From contig NZ_BBJU01000006.1 of the NCBI RefSeq assembly GCF_000739935.1, positions 1 to 64,000 of the forward strand: a stretch of 64,000 nucleotides of DNA, read 5' to 3'. Each line of letters begins with the position of its first letter. The first letter of the stretch is position 1. The notes below the pieces were generated by a model. It was not told the origin of the DNA. It made no database searches and was given only the letters and a program-made list of their open reading frames with translations. Below, piece after piece: positions 17,544-26,483 of the stretch. The position numbers were made by a program, and so were the translations under genes. This DNA is from Agrobacterium rubi TR3 = NBRC 13261 (GTDB lineage: Bacteria > Pseudomonadota > Alphaproteobacteria > Rhizobiales > Rhizobiaceae).

Positions 17544-17572
17544 GGTGATTCCTGTTCGTCAGGAATTCCTCA
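17541..17572 (+). terminator. possible terminator hairpin after gloA
   Basis: TGAGGTGATTCCTG can pair with CAGGAATTCCTCA (one bulge) around TTCGT, starting at the gloA stop codon. The T-run is weak (CTTTCG), so termination is uncertain. Confidence 0.45.
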
Positions 17573-17592
17573 CTTTCGTATGAGCGTTGCCA

Positions 17593-17630
17593 GATGAGCA
17601 TTTCGTCCTTAAACGTACGACATGCTCATC
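17593..17630. repeat. 9-bp inverted repeat upstream of the M15 lipoprotein gene
   Basis: GATGAGCAT and ATGCTCATC are exact reverse complements separated by 20 bases, in the gap between gloA and the lipoprotein peptidase gene. It could be an RNA hairpin in the leader or an operator. It lies about 65 bases before the TTG start. Confidence 0.45.
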
Positions 17631-17694
17631 GCTTTAAAGGGAACGCGACGCGACTGCGTCGGTCTGGTTGAAACGCATCTGCGGAGGCTTGGCC

Positions 17695-18909
17695 TTGAAA
17701 ATCGTTAAAGGCAGTTCGGCATACAGGGCTCAACGCTGCCTCGCTGCCTTTTTTCTTCTGGTACTCTCTGGATGCGTATCTGCCGTCTCCGAAGACAAGG
17801 ATGTGTCGGCTGGCGTTGCGCCAGCTGTTGCTGCCACGCCTGCTGGCACTGCAAACACTGACCAAGCCAAGCTTGCTGCTGCTCAGCGTCAGGTTCCGGG
17901 CTATGTCGACCCGGCCATGGTTTCTGCCAATTCCGCCCAGGCATCACCCGCAGTTTCTGCCACCGCGCAAGTGCCAGGGGCGCCGCAGGTTTACGGGCAG
18001 GCTCCTCAGGTGTCAGGCCTCGTGACGCAGCCCACCGGCATCTCTGCCAGTTCGCTGAGCATCTATGCCAGCACGGCGCCGGGTGCGGCACCTGTGGCTG
18101 CGCAGACCGGAAATGCGGCGACTGCAAATATTCCGGCTTACTCGGCGTCTACCAAAATCGTTCCCGCTTTCAACAGCGTCTATTCGACACCTGCGGGCGC
18201 CCCGCAACCCGCACCCGTCGCCTCTCCGGTGCCTCAAGAGCATTCGGCGACGGCCACGATGCCTAATGTAACGCAGAAGGTTGCGGCACAAACGGAGCCT
18301 GCGAGCGGCAAGGTGCCTGCCGATCCATCCGGCGTGCCGATCGCAGCCTTTTTCGCAAGTGCCGCCAAGAAACGTGGTGTTGGTGCGACGCAAGGGTTGA
18401 CGCAGATGGCTGCCTTGCCTGCGTCCACACAGCCTGTCGGCATTGCGCTGGCCGGTCGCTCCACTATGAATGATGGGTTCGATGACAGTCATGCGGACGA
18501 GGATGACAGCAAACCGGCCGGTTTGATGAAACTCGCCTCGCTCTCCGGCCTTAGCCGCGTTGCGCCCAACGGCCTGCTGCTGCAAACGGAACAGGTCAAT
18601 GTCGGCTGTTTCAAGCCGGAAATGATCCGGCGGATCAAGGAAGTCGAGGCCCATTACGGTCGTCCTGCCATGGTCACCTCCGGTTACAGGCCACCCAGAG
18701 CCACCACACAGGGCTCCAAGCATTATACCTGTGATGCTGCCGATATTCAGGTCAGCGGCGTTTCCAAGTGGGATTTGGCCAATTATCTGCGCTCGATTCC
18801 AGATCGTGGTGGCGTTGGCACCTATTGTCATACCGAGTCTGTTCACATGGATCTTGGTGAGCCGCGTGACTGGAATTGGCGCTGCCGCCGGACGTCGAAA
18901 AGCCTTTAA
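17695..18909 (+). CDS. lipoprotein with C-terminal D-Ala-D-Ala carboxypeptidase-like domain (peptidase M15, DUF882)
   Basis: 404 residues. The signal sequence ends in the lipobox FLLVLSGC, so the mature protein should be lipid-anchored. About residues 35-290 form a long low-complexity region rich in Ala, Pro, Gln, Ser, Thr and Val, probably a flexible periplasmic spacer. The C-terminal domain (about 300-395) carries MVTSGYRPPRATTQGSKHYT, CDAADIQV and ESVHMDLG; the His, Asp and His residues match the zinc site of M15 peptidases acting on peptidoglycan. The start is a TTG at 17695 with GGAGG seven bases upstream. A role in cell-wall turnover is inferred from the domain. Confidence 0.85.
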   Translation: MKIVKGSSAYRAQRCLAAFFLLVLSGCVSAVSEDKDVSAGVAPAVAATPAGTANTDQAKLAAAQRQVPGYVDPAMVSANSAQASPAVSATAQVPGAPQVYGQAPQVSGLVTQPTGISASSLSIYASTAPGAAPVAAQTGNAATANIPAYSASTKIVPAFNSVYSTPAGAPQPAPVASPVPQEHSATATMPNVTQKVAAQTEPASGKVPADPSGVPIAAFFASAAKKRGVGATQGLTQMAALPASTQPVGIALAGRSTMNDGFDDSHADEDDSKPAGLMKLASLSGLSRVAPNGLLLQTEQVNVGCFKPEMIRRIKEVEAHYGRPAMVTSGYRPPRATTQGSKHYTCDAADIQVSGVSKWDLANYLRSIPDRGGVGTYCHTESVHMDLGEPRDWNWRCRRTSKSL

Positions 18910-18948
18910 TCCGCTGCTGATTTCGTAAAACCATGTCCGTTCAAACGT

Positions 18949-18981
18949 TCAGCGCCCCGACACGAGGTGACGGAGCGCTGA
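18949..18981 (+). terminator. possible hairpin terminator after the M15 lipoprotein gene
   Basis: TCAGCGC and GCGCTGA pair at the base of an imperfect hairpin about 40 bases after the stop. No clear T-run follows on either strand, so this is weak. Confidence 0.35.
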
Positions 18982-19038
18982 GTTCGTTCTGGAATGAAAC
19001 GTCGTTATGACGTCCAGTCTTGTAGGCCTACACCAATA

Positions 19039-19284
19039 TTATGGTGCTGCTGGCGTTGCTGGGGCCGGCGTTGCAGGGGCAGGTGCTGGCGTAGACGGTG
19101 CCGGTGTTGCCGGGGCAGGCGTCGCAGGCGCTGGTGCAGGCGTGCTAGGCTGTGTTGTGGTCGCTGCTGGCGGTGTTGCTGGCGCGGTTGTCGTGCTGGG
19201 TGTGCTCGATCCCATCATAAAATAAGCGAGTGCCAGGACTACGACGATACCTGCAATTACGATTGTCAAAGTACGATTGTTCAT
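19039..19284 (-). CDS. small membrane-anchored protein with Pro/Ala/Thr repeat tail
   Basis: 81 residues, family not recognised. The N-terminal segment NNRTLTIVIAGIVVVLALAY is a single membrane helix or uncleaved signal. From about residue 30 the chain is only Ser, Thr, Ala, Pro and Gln, ending in repeats of T-P-A-P-A-P-A-like units. This should be an extended, disordered, outward-facing tail. GGAGGAAG before the ATG at 19284 supports translation. Repeat number may vary between strains by slippage of the GC-rich repeat DNA. Confidence 0.7.
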   Translation of the reverse strand: MNNRTLTIVIAGIVVVLALAYFMMGSSTPSTTTAPATPPAATTTQPSTPAPAPATPAPATPAPSTPAPAPATPAPATPAAP

Positions 19285-19489
19285 GAATGCTTCCTCCAAA
19301 ATCACTACAATGCCGATAATCGGCATTCCAGATGACCTCATAACAATGTGGTATCAGCGTGATTGGTTTCAACTGGAAAGATTATTCAGTTAATAAAATG
19401 TCCAGGAACGCAACTCATGGCATGGTTGAGTACAGCCCGCATAAAGGTATTCCGGCGTAATTGATGCATGTTTTGATTGTTTGGAAAAG

Positions 19490-19565
19490 TGGTGAGAGGC
19501 GTGGGACTCGAACCCACGACCCGCGCATTAAAAGTGCGCTGCTCTACCAGCTGAGCTAGCCTCTC
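19490..19565 (-). tRNA. tRNA-Lys (anticodon TTT)
   Basis: A 76-base cloverleaf on the minus strand. Acceptor arms GAGAGGC and GCCTCTC pair, the anticodon arm GCGCA/TGCGC holds loop CTTTTAA with anticodon TTT, the T-loop is TTCGAGT, and ACCA is encoded. Confidence 0.97.
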
Positions 19566-19772
19566 TCACCATTTTCGTCTGCGCGTCTCAATTGCCTTAT
19601 CGGCAAAACTGCGCTTGTTCCGCTTGGCGGCGAAGCGCCCCTCGGAAGTGGGCGGAACATAGGGAGGGGCACGTCTGCGGTCAACCCATAAAAATGCGAT
19701 TATTTCTCCATCCTGCGTTTTTTTGTCGCTGATACAAAAAGATGATTGGTCGTAAGGGGTTGGCGGCGCTAA

Positions 19773-20549
19773 ATGCAGTTTGAAATCTCGCGGAGTCCTG
19801 CCTTGTCCATCGCCGATATATCCCTTTTCACAGCGCTTCTGGCGGGTGCACTTTCGTTTCTGTCGCCCTGCGTGCTGCCGTTGGTGCCGCCCTATCTGTG
19901 TTACATGGCCGGTGTTTCCGTCGAGCAGTTCCGTGATGACCGGTTCGAGGCAAAGCCGCAAGTTCGCAAAGCCGTCATGCTGGCGGCACTGTTTTTCACG
20001 CTGGGGTTTGCCACGGTTTTCATCGCTTTGGGGGCGGGGGCATCCAGCATCGGCATGGTGCTGCGGCAAAATCTCGATATTCTCGCAAAAATCGGTGGCT
20101 TCATCATCATTCTGATGGGGCTGAATTTTCTGGGCGTCTTCCGTATTGGCATGTTTTCGCGCGAGGCGCGCTTTCAAAGCGGCGGCAAGCCTGCGACGCT
20201 GTCGGGTGCCTATATCATGGGGCTCGCCTTTGCCTTTGGCTGGACACCCTGCATCGGCCCGGTGCTGGGTGCCATCCTGGGCGTCGCCGCATCACGTGAC
20301 ACGGTGGGTGATGGGGCGATGTTGCTTGCCGTCTATTCGGCGGGTCTTGCCATCCCGTTCTGGATTGCGGCTGCCTTTTCGGGAAGTTTCATGCGGTTTC
20401 TCGCCCGCTTCCGCCGCCATCTTGGCGTGGTGGAAAAGGCCATGGGCGTGCTTCTGGTGCTGACCGGCATCGCCTTCATGTCCGGTTTCGCCACCAACGT
20501 GGCGATCTGGTTTCAGGAAAGCTTTCCAATCCTCATGCAAATCGGCTAA
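19773..20549 (+). CDS. ccdA: cytochrome c biogenesis / thiol transport protein CcdA
   Basis: 258 residues with six predicted transmembrane helices. CcdA carries electrons from cytoplasmic thioredoxin across the inner membrane to periplasmic thiol proteins used in cytochrome c maturation. The redox-active cysteines are in LSPCVLPLVPPYLCYMAG near residue 35 and in GWTPCIGPVLG near residue 155, with the proline-flanked context expected of the DsbD/CcdA family. The following AEC gene starts 34 bases downstream on the same strand. Confidence 0.93.
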   Translation: MQFEISRSPALSIADISLFTALLAGALSFLSPCVLPLVPPYLCYMAGVSVEQFRDDRFEAKPQVRKAVMLAALFFTLGFATVFIALGAGASSIGMVLRQNLDILAKIGGFIIILMGLNFLGVFRIGMFSREARFQSGGKPATLSGAYIMGLAFAFGWTPCIGPVLGAILGVAASRDTVGDGAMLLAVYSAGLAIPFWIAAAFSGSFMRFLARFRRHLGVVEKAMGVLLVLTGIAFMSGFATNVAIWFQESFPILMQIG

Positions 20550-20583
20550 ACGCTGCCGGGCATAAAATACGGCGAGGGGAGCC

Positions 20584-21528
20584 ATGGCCGACATCGCCGG
20601 ATTGCTGTTTCCATTTTTCGGACTGATTTTCATCGGCTATCTGGCAGGGCGCATCACCCGCCAACCCGCTGAAGCGATGGGATGGCTGAACACCTTCATC
20701 ATCTATGCCGCCTTGCCCGCGCTGTTCTTCAAGCTGGTGGCAAAGACACCGGTCGATCAACTGGCGCGCATGGATTTCGTGGGCCTGAGCCTTCTGGCGA
20801 CCTATTCCATTTTCGCGCTGCTGTTCGTCATTGGTTACGTCATCCGCCGCAACAGCCTGGCTGATTCCACCATTCAGAGTTTTGCCGGAAGCTACGGCAA
20901 TATCGGCTACATGGGTCCCGGCCTTGCGCTGCTGGCGTTAGGTGAACGGGCGGCGGTGCCGGTGGCGCTGATTGTCTGTCTGGAAAACGCCATGCATTTC
21001 ATCACGGCCCCCGCATTGATGGCGGTGGCCGGTGGGGACAAGCGGTCACCGCTGAAACTGGCGGGCGATGTGACGAAGAAGGTGCTGACACATCCTTTCA
21101 TCCTGTCGGTCATTGCTGGGTTTCTGGCGGCTGTCATCGGCTGGGCACCGCCGCAGCCGGTGCAGCAACTGGTGGATTATCTGGCGCAATCGGCAGCGCC
21201 CTGCGCCCTGTTTGCCATGGGGGTGACGCTGGCGCTGCGACCTTTGAAGCGTGTGCCGGTCGAGGTCAGCTATATCGTCCCGGCCAAGCTCATTCTGCAT
21301 CCGTTGCTGGCCTATGCCATTCTGTCGTCGTTTGGAAATTTCGATCCTGTCTGGGTCTCGACGGCGGTGCTTCTGGCAGCGCTGCCTACGGCAACGAATG
21401 TCTTTGTCATCGGCCAGCAATATCAGGTCTGGCAGGAGCGCGCCTCGGCAACCATCCTGATTTCCACGGCGCTTTCGGTTTTTACCGTAACGGGCGTGCT
21501 GTATGTCATCCGTTCCATGAGCGTCTGA
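20584..21528 (+). CDS. AEC-family transporter (auxin efflux carrier-like)
   Basis: 314 residues with about ten transmembrane helices in two halves of five, separated by a hydrophilic central segment (around 160-180). YGNIGYMGPGLALLALG and a second-half LPTATNVFVIGQQY block are typical AEC motifs; the N-x-x-x-x-G/P-containing helices are the crossover region. Bacterial members carry dicarboxylates such as malate or other small organic acids; the substrate here is unknown. GAGGGGAGCC precedes the ATG. Its 3' end overlaps the convergent monooxygenase gene by 23 bases. Confidence 0.92.
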   Translation: MADIAGLLFPFFGLIFIGYLAGRITRQPAEAMGWLNTFIIYAALPALFFKLVAKTPVDQLARMDFVGLSLLATYSIFALLFVIGYVIRRNSLADSTIQSFAGSYGNIGYMGPGLALLALGERAAVPVALIVCLENAMHFITAPALMAVAGGDKRSPLKLAGDVTKKVLTHPFILSVIAGFLAAVIGWAPPQPVQQLVDYLAQSAAPCALFAMGVTLALRPLKRVPVEVSYIVPAKLILHPLLAYAILSSFGNFDPVWVSTAVLLAALPTATNVFVIGQQYQVWQERASATILISTALSVFTVTGVLYVIRSMSV

Positions 21529-22720
21529 GGCTGCCGACCAGAAGAGACGGCAGCGCCTTTAGCCCACGGCCCGGCTCGATTCCTTCTCGCATGACCAGAC
21601 CGCGCAAGGGTCCGACGTTGGAAAGCACATGCAGCCCTGCTGCGCGCGCCACCTGCATCGACAGGAAGCTGGACAGAAGCGAGCGGTTGAGCAGATCGAC
21701 GCTCAAGGTGCGGCTTACCACATCGGCGCGGCGGCGGCGGTCGAATGCGTTGCCTGCATCGGCGGGAATAGGCCCGCCTGTCAACGTGCCCGAAAGCTCC
21801 GTCAAGACAATGATATCACGCAGGCTGAGGTTCAGGCCCTGCGCGCCAATGGGCGGAAAGCCGTGTCCCGCTTCACCCACCAGTGCTACGCGGCCCTTGC
21901 CGAAGCGATGGGCGGTCATGCTGGAAAGCGGCCATGTCTGGACGCTGTCTTCGACGGTTACGGAGCCGAGCATGGACTGCATGCGCTCTTCCACCCGAAG
22001 GCTCAGTTGATCGAGCGGCAGCGCGGAGAGTTCCGCAGCCTGTTCCGGCGTTACCACCCAGACGAGGCTGGAGCGGTCGCCCGTCAATGGTACCTGCGTA
22101 AACGGGCCTGTCGGTGTGTGGAACTCGGTGGAGACATTGCCGTGCGGGCGGGTGTGGGCGAAGTTCAGCACCAGCGCCGTCTGCGGGTAAGACCACGTGC
22201 GCACGCCGATTTCGGCGACCTCGCGCACCCTGGATTTGCGGCCATCGGCACCGATCAAAAAGTTTGCCGAGATGTGCTCACCGTTATCGAGCGTGATGGT
22301 GGCATCGTGCTGACCGATATCGATGGTCTCGGCGACCGCGTCGATGACGGTGATGTTGTTTTCCTGCGCTACCGCTTCTCCAAGCGCCGTCAGCAGCGCT
22401 TCGTTGGGCATGTTCCAGCCAAAGGCGGTTAGGCCGATTTCGGAGGAGCGGAAGGCGACCGTGGGCGCCCGCAACAGACGCTCGGTTCCATCGATGATCT
22501 GCATGGTGGAAAGCTTGGCGGCGGATGGCTCGATCTTCGACCAGAGGCCGAGGCGGTCGAGAAAGCGAATGGACTGGTCCATCAACGCCGTCGTGCGCTT
22601 GTCCACCTTTTCGGTTTTCGGGGCAATCAGCGCCACACTGCGACCGGAACGCGCCAGCGCAATGGCGGCGATTTGACCGGCAAGGCCAGCACCAACGATA
22701 GCGATCTCGACGTTTTTCAT
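21506..22720 (-). CDS. UbiH/UbiF-family FAD-dependent monooxygenase
   Basis: 404 residues of the flavin hydroxylase family that adds hydroxyl groups to the ubiquinone ring. FAD-binding signatures are the N-terminal dinucleotide fold IAIVGAGLAGQIAAIALA, the DG motif FLIGADGRKSRVRE, and LVGEAGHGFPPIGAQGLNL, which matches the second FAD/NAD(P)H motif. The start at 22720 puts the GxGxxG loop near residue 10 as expected. Which ring position it acts on cannot be read from sequence; other quinone-linked or aromatic hydroxylases are possible. It converges on the AEC gene. Confidence 0.88.
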   Translation of the reverse strand: MKNVEIAIVGAGLAGQIAAIALARSGRSVALIAPKTEKVDKRTTALMDQSIRFLDRLGLWSKIEPSAAKLSTMQIIDGTERLLRAPTVAFRSSEIGLTAFGWNMPNEALLTALGEAVAQENNITVIDAVAETIDIGQHDATITLDNGEHISANFLIGADGRKSRVREVAEIGVRTWSYPQTALVLNFAHTRPHGNVSTEFHTPTGPFTQVPLTGDRSSLVWVVTPEQAAELSALPLDQLSLRVEERMQSMLGSVTVEDSVQTWPLSSMTAHRFGKGRVALVGEAGHGFPPIGAQGLNLSLRDIIVLTELSGTLTGGPIPADAGNAFDRRRRADVVSRTLSVDLLNRSLLSSFLSMQVARAAGLHVLSNVGPLRGLVMREGIEPGRGLKALPSLLVGSLRRSWNG

Positions 22721-22929
22721 CGTGTCGTTCCAATTCTGACGCGCATCCACGTCCCCAACATAGGATTTTCAGCCCGGCAAATCCAGACGGCAGATGTGTC
22801 GTGGGGACCATGATCCTGATGTAAAATCCATATTAGTCCTAGGATAAGCCTTGAGGAATGGTTGCAAACAGCGATGAATGGTCGCATACCGGAATGGATA
22901 TTGCGGATTAAAGCGAGGCGCATGCGCTG

Positions 22930-23661
22930 ATGAAGATATTCAAATACAAGCGCGTGCCCTATGCAGAAATGCGGGCCTTCTCGGTCCACATTCTGACTGC
23001 ATCCGGTTCCTTCCTCGCATTTCTGGGCGTCGTGGCGGCTGCTGAGCATCGCTTCGTCGATATGTTCTGGTGGCTGGGTCTGGCGCTCGCCGTCGACGGT
23101 ATCGATGGACCCATTGCCCGCAAGGTTCGGGTGAAAGAGGTTCTGCCCAACTGGTCCGGCGATACGCTCGACAATATCATCGACTATGTGACCTATGTCC
23201 TGCTGCCCGCTTTCGCGCTTTATCAGAGCGGCATGATCGGCGAGCCCTGGTCCTTCGTTGCCGCAGGCATGATCGTGGTGTCCAGCGCCATCTATTATGC
23301 CGATATGGGCATGAAAACAGACGAATACTTCTTCTCTGGCTTCCCCGTGGTCTGGAACATGGTGGTCTTCACGCTGTTCGTCATAGATGCGAGCGCGACC
23401 ACGGCCATGACCGTCGTGACCATTTCGGTCATCCTGACCTTCCTGAATATCAATTTTCTGCATCCGGTGCGCGTCAAGCGTCTGCGCCCGCTTAACATGA
23501 CGATTTTCCTCGTATGGTGCGTGCTGGGAGGGTATTCTCTGCTGCTGCATTTCGACACGCCGACATGGGTGGCCGTGGGCGTGGCAATTACCGGGCTCTA
23601 CCTCTATTGCGTCGGTGGGATCATGCAATTGTTTCCAAAACTCGGCACCCGCGCGGAATAG
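22930..23661 (+). CDS. pcs: phosphatidylcholine synthase
   Basis: 243 residues with about eight transmembrane helices. Pcs condenses choline directly with CDP-diacylglycerol to make phosphatidylcholine in the inner membrane, a pathway known in rhizobia, Agrobacterium and Brucella. The modified CDP-alcohol phosphotransferase motif is visible: DGIDGPIARKVRVKE, then NWSGDTLDNIIDYVTY, giving D-G-x2-A-R with G-x3-D-x3-D spacing. The Pcs-like N-terminus KRVPYAEMRAFSVHILTASG fits. A weak GAGG lies upstream of the ATG. It is monocistronic as far as can be seen. Confidence 0.95.
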   Translation: MKIFKYKRVPYAEMRAFSVHILTASGSFLAFLGVVAAAEHRFVDMFWWLGLALAVDGIDGPIARKVRVKEVLPNWSGDTLDNIIDYVTYVLLPAFALYQSGMIGEPWSFVAAGMIVVSSAIYYADMGMKTDEYFFSGFPVVWNMVVFTLFVIDASATTAMTVVTISVILTFLNINFLHPVRVKRLRPLNMTIFLVWCVLGGYSLLLHFDTPTWVAVGVAITGLYLYCVGGIMQLFPKLGTRAE

Positions 23662-23739
23662 AAAAAACAGTCGTTCAAAACTTGCATGCCCGGTCTGTTT
23701 TGCAGTTGTGCGCAGCCATAAAACGGGTATCTAGTACCA

Positions 23740-23774
23740 ATAACGGGCACTGCCCAATTTTAGTGCATGGTTAT
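23740..23774 (+). repeat. imperfect hairpin upstream of the nucleoside ABC operon
   Basis: ATAAC/GTTAT and GCACT/AGTGC form two stacked 5-bp stems separated by small internal bulges, with a 10-base loop, about 60 bases before the proposed GTG start. It could be a leader structure or an operator for the transporter operon. No known riboswitch consensus was recognised. Confidence 0.35.
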
Positions 23775-23833
23775 CGGTCCGGCGGCTCAACACTTCGTAG
23801 AAAGTGCGGCACCGGGTTGGAAAAGGGGAACAG

Positions 23834-25405
23834 GTGACGGGATCGGTGACGTCTGGGGCCTTGCCTCTATTGTCCGTTCGCCAGCTAACCAAGCTGTTTG
23901 GAACATTCGGCGCTTGCAATGCGATCGATCTCGATATTGCGCCCGGTGAAATTCATGCGCTGCTGGGTGAGAACGGGGCTGGAAAATCCACGCTGGTCAA
24001 AATGCTGTTCGGCGTGCTGGAACCATCGGCAGGCGACATCCTGTGGAAGGGTGAGCCGGTTCGCATCACCTCTCCGGGTGAGGCGCGCAAGCTTGGTATC
24101 GGCATGGTCTTCCAGCACTTCTCGCTGTTCGAAGCGCTGACGGTTGCCGAAAACATCGCGCTGTCGCTGGATCCGAAAATTTCGCTGAAAGAGATTGCCC
24201 GCGAGGCGGAAGCGCTGTCCAAGGCCTATGGTCTGCCGCTCGACCCTTATGCCCACGTAGCCGACCTTTCGGTGGGCGAGCGCCAGCGCATCGAGATCGT
24301 GCGCGCTCTATTGCAAAATCCGCAGCTCATCATTCTGGATGAACCGACCTCGGTACTGACCCCGCAGGAGGCCGACCGTCTCTTCGAAACGCTGGCAAAG
24401 CTGAAGGCGGAAGGGCGCTCCGTTCTCTACATCAGCCACCGTCTGGAAGAAGTGCAGCGCATCTGCGACCGCGCGACCGTTCTGCGCCATGGCCAAGTGA
24501 CGGGCGCCTGCGATCCGCGCAAGGAAACGCCGTCTTCTCTGGCACGCATGATGGTGGGTTCCGATGTCGCAGGCATTCAGCGTGATGACACCTGTACGAT
24601 CGGTGACATGAGCGTGGAGATGATCGGCCTTTCGGTCGCGGCCCGCACGCCGTTCGCCGTTTCGCTCAAAGACGTCTCCATGAAGGTTCGCTCCGGTGAG
24701 GTTCTGGCCATTGCCGGTGTTGCCGGAAACGGGCAGGGGGAACTGTTCGATGCGCTCTCAGGTGAATATCCTGTCGCGAAGGACGACTCGATCTTCCTGC
24801 GTGGCAAGCCGGTGGGGCGCATGGGTATCAATGGCCGCCGCCTGCTGGGTGCCGGTTTTGTGCCGGAAGAACGCCACGGCCACGCCGCCGTGCCGACCAT
24901 GACGCTCTCTGACAATCTGCTTCTGGCGCGCTGTCGCTCCGACAGAAAGGCCTTCCTTAGCGGCGGTTTTCTGAAGGTCATTCGCAGCTCGACCATCAAG
25001 AATGCGGCCAGACGCATCTCTACATCGATGGATGTACGCAAGAGCGGGGACGATCCGCTGGCCGGATCGCTTTCGGGTGGCAACCTGCAAAAGTTCATCG
25101 TCGGGCGTGAGCTCGATCGCCAGCCGTCCGTGCTGGTCGTCAACCAGCCGACATGGGGAGTGGATGCCGGAGCCGCCAGCCGCATTCGTCAGGCACTGGT
25201 CGATCTGGCCAAGGCTGGCTCTGCGGTTATCGTCATCAGCCAGGATCTGGATGAAATCTTTGAAGTGGCCTCCAGCATCGCTGTCATTTCCGATGGGCGT
25301 CTGTCGCAATCCTATCCGGCGGGCGAGATGAACCGGGAAAAGATCGGACTTTTGATGGGCGGTGTTCACGCGGGACATGCGGAGGCTGCCGCACATGCGC
25401 ATTGA
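23834..25405 (+). CDS. nucleoside ABC importer ATPase (two nucleotide-binding domains)
   Basis: About 523 residues with two ABC domains in one chain, like RbsA/YufO. Domain 1 has Walker A GENGAGKSTLVKML, signature LSVGERQRIEIVRAL and Walker B LIILDEPTSVL. Domain 2 has a degenerate Walker A (GVAGNGQGELFD), signature LSGGNLQKFIVGREL and VVNQPTWGVD in place of Walker B, so it is probably not catalytic, as in the family. The GTG at 23834 was preferred because GGGGAAC lies just upstream; a GTG at 23804 is the alternative. It overlaps the permease gene and powers purine-nucleoside uptake together with the next three genes. Confidence 0.93.
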   Translation: MTGSVTSGALPLLSVRQLTKLFGTFGACNAIDLDIAPGEIHALLGENGAGKSTLVKMLFGVLEPSAGDILWKGEPVRITSPGEARKLGIGMVFQHFSLFEALTVAENIALSLDPKISLKEIAREAEALSKAYGLPLDPYAHVADLSVGERQRIEIVRALLQNPQLIILDEPTSVLTPQEADRLFETLAKLKAEGRSVLYISHRLEEVQRICDRATVLRHGQVTGACDPRKETPSSLARMMVGSDVAGIQRDDTCTIGDMSVEMIGLSVAARTPFAVSLKDVSMKVRSGEVLAIAGVAGNGQGELFDALSGEYPVAKDDSIFLRGKPVGRMGINGRRLLGAGFVPEERHGHAAVPTMTLSDNLLLARCRSDRKAFLSGGFLKVIRSSTIKNAARRISTSMDVRKSGDDPLAGSLSGGNLQKFIVGRELDRQPSVLVVNQPTWGVDAGAASRIRQALVDLAKAGSAVIVISQDLDEIFEVASSIAVISDGRLSQSYPAGEMNREKIGLLMGGVHAGHAEAAAHAH

Positions 25406-26483
25406 GCTCGAAAAACGCACCGGCGTCTCCAACCTCTTCGCCATTCTCTCGCCTCTGCTGGCGCTGGCTCTGACGCTGGTCTTCGGCGCGATCATGTTTG
25501 CGCTTTTGGGCAAGAACCCGTTCAGCGCGCTCTACAGCTTCTTTATCGATCCGCTCTTGGAAGTCTGGTCGCTGCATGAGCTGGCGATCAAGGCTGCACC
25601 TTTGATTCTTATCGCGGTCGGCCTGTCGGTCTGCTACCGCTCGAACAACTGGAATATCGGTGCCGAAGGGCAGTTCACCATCGGTGCGATCACGGGTTCC
25701 ATCCTGCCGGTGCTCTATCCGCAGTGGCAGTCGCCCATGATCCTGCCGCTGATGCTCATCATGGGTGCTGCCGGCGGCGCGCTCTATGCCGGTATTCCGG
25801 CGCTGCTCAAAACGCGTTTCAACACCAATGAAATTCTGACCAGCCTGATGTTGGTCTATGTCGCGCAATTGTTTCTGGACTGGCTGACGCGGGGCATCTG
25901 GCGTGATCCGGCGGGCTATAATTTCCCCCAGACAACAGCCTTCAACGAAAGCGCTGTGCTGCCGGAAATTCTGGAATCCGGTCGCGCCCATTGGGGCATC
26001 GTCTTTGCCATCATCGCGGCCATCGCGCTGTGGTTCATGATGCGCTTTATGCTCAAGGGGTTTCAAGTGACCGTGCTGGGCCAGTCGCCACGGGCAGGAC
26101 GCTTTGCCGGTTTTTCCTCGCGCGGCATGGTGTGGTTTTCGCTGGTGCTATCAGGCGCGCTGGCGGGGCTTGCCGGTATTTCGGAAGTCTCAGGCTCCAT
26201 CGGCCATTTGCAGCCGTCCATCTCGCCCGGTTACGGCTTTACCGCCATCATCGTTGCGTTTCTGGGGCGCTTGAACCCGCTCGGCATCATCGCCTCCGGC
26301 TTCGTGTTGGCGCTGACTTATCTGGGTGGCGAGGCGGCGCAGCTTTCCATCGGCGTGTCCGATAAGGTTACACGCGTCTTTCAGGGGCTGATGCTGTTCT
26401 TCGTGCTCTCCTGCGATACGCTGATCATCTACAAAATCCGCATCCGTTTCGGGCGCGGCAATAGCACCGAAGGAGCCGCATGA
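25395..26483 (+). CDS. nucleoside ABC importer permease 1
   Basis: 362 residues of the BPD_transp_2 family with about eight to ten transmembrane helices. Family blocks include YRSNNWNIGAEGQFTIGAI and FNTNEILTSLMLVYVAQ, and VTVLGQSPRAGRFAGF, typical of the YufP/NupP-like nucleoside permeases. The start overlaps the end of the ATPase gene by 11 bases, with GGAGG upstream. It forms a heterodimeric channel with permease 2. Confidence 0.94.
   Translation: MRIELEKRTGVSNLFAILSPLLALALTLVFGAIMFALLGKNPFSALYSFFIDPLLEVWSLHELAIKAAPLILIAVGLSVCYRSNNWNIGAEGQFTIGAITGSILPVLYPQWQSPMILPLMLIMGAAGGALYAGIPALLKTRFNTNEILTSLMLVYVAQLFLDWLTRGIWRDPAGYNFPQTTAFNESAVLPEILESGRAHWGIVFAIIAAIALWFMMRFMLKGFQVTVLGQSPRAGRFAGFSSRGMVWFSLVLSGALAGLAGISEVSGSIGHLQPSISPGYGFTAIIVAFLGRLNPLGIIASGFVLALTYLGGEAAQLSIGVSDKVTRVFQGLMLFFVLSCDTLIIYKIRIRFGRGNSTEGAA

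Noticed and set aside
23662-23833. Purine riboswitch before the nucleoside importer
   Set aside because: A hairpin is present but no three-way junction with conserved loops; the claim would need covariation.
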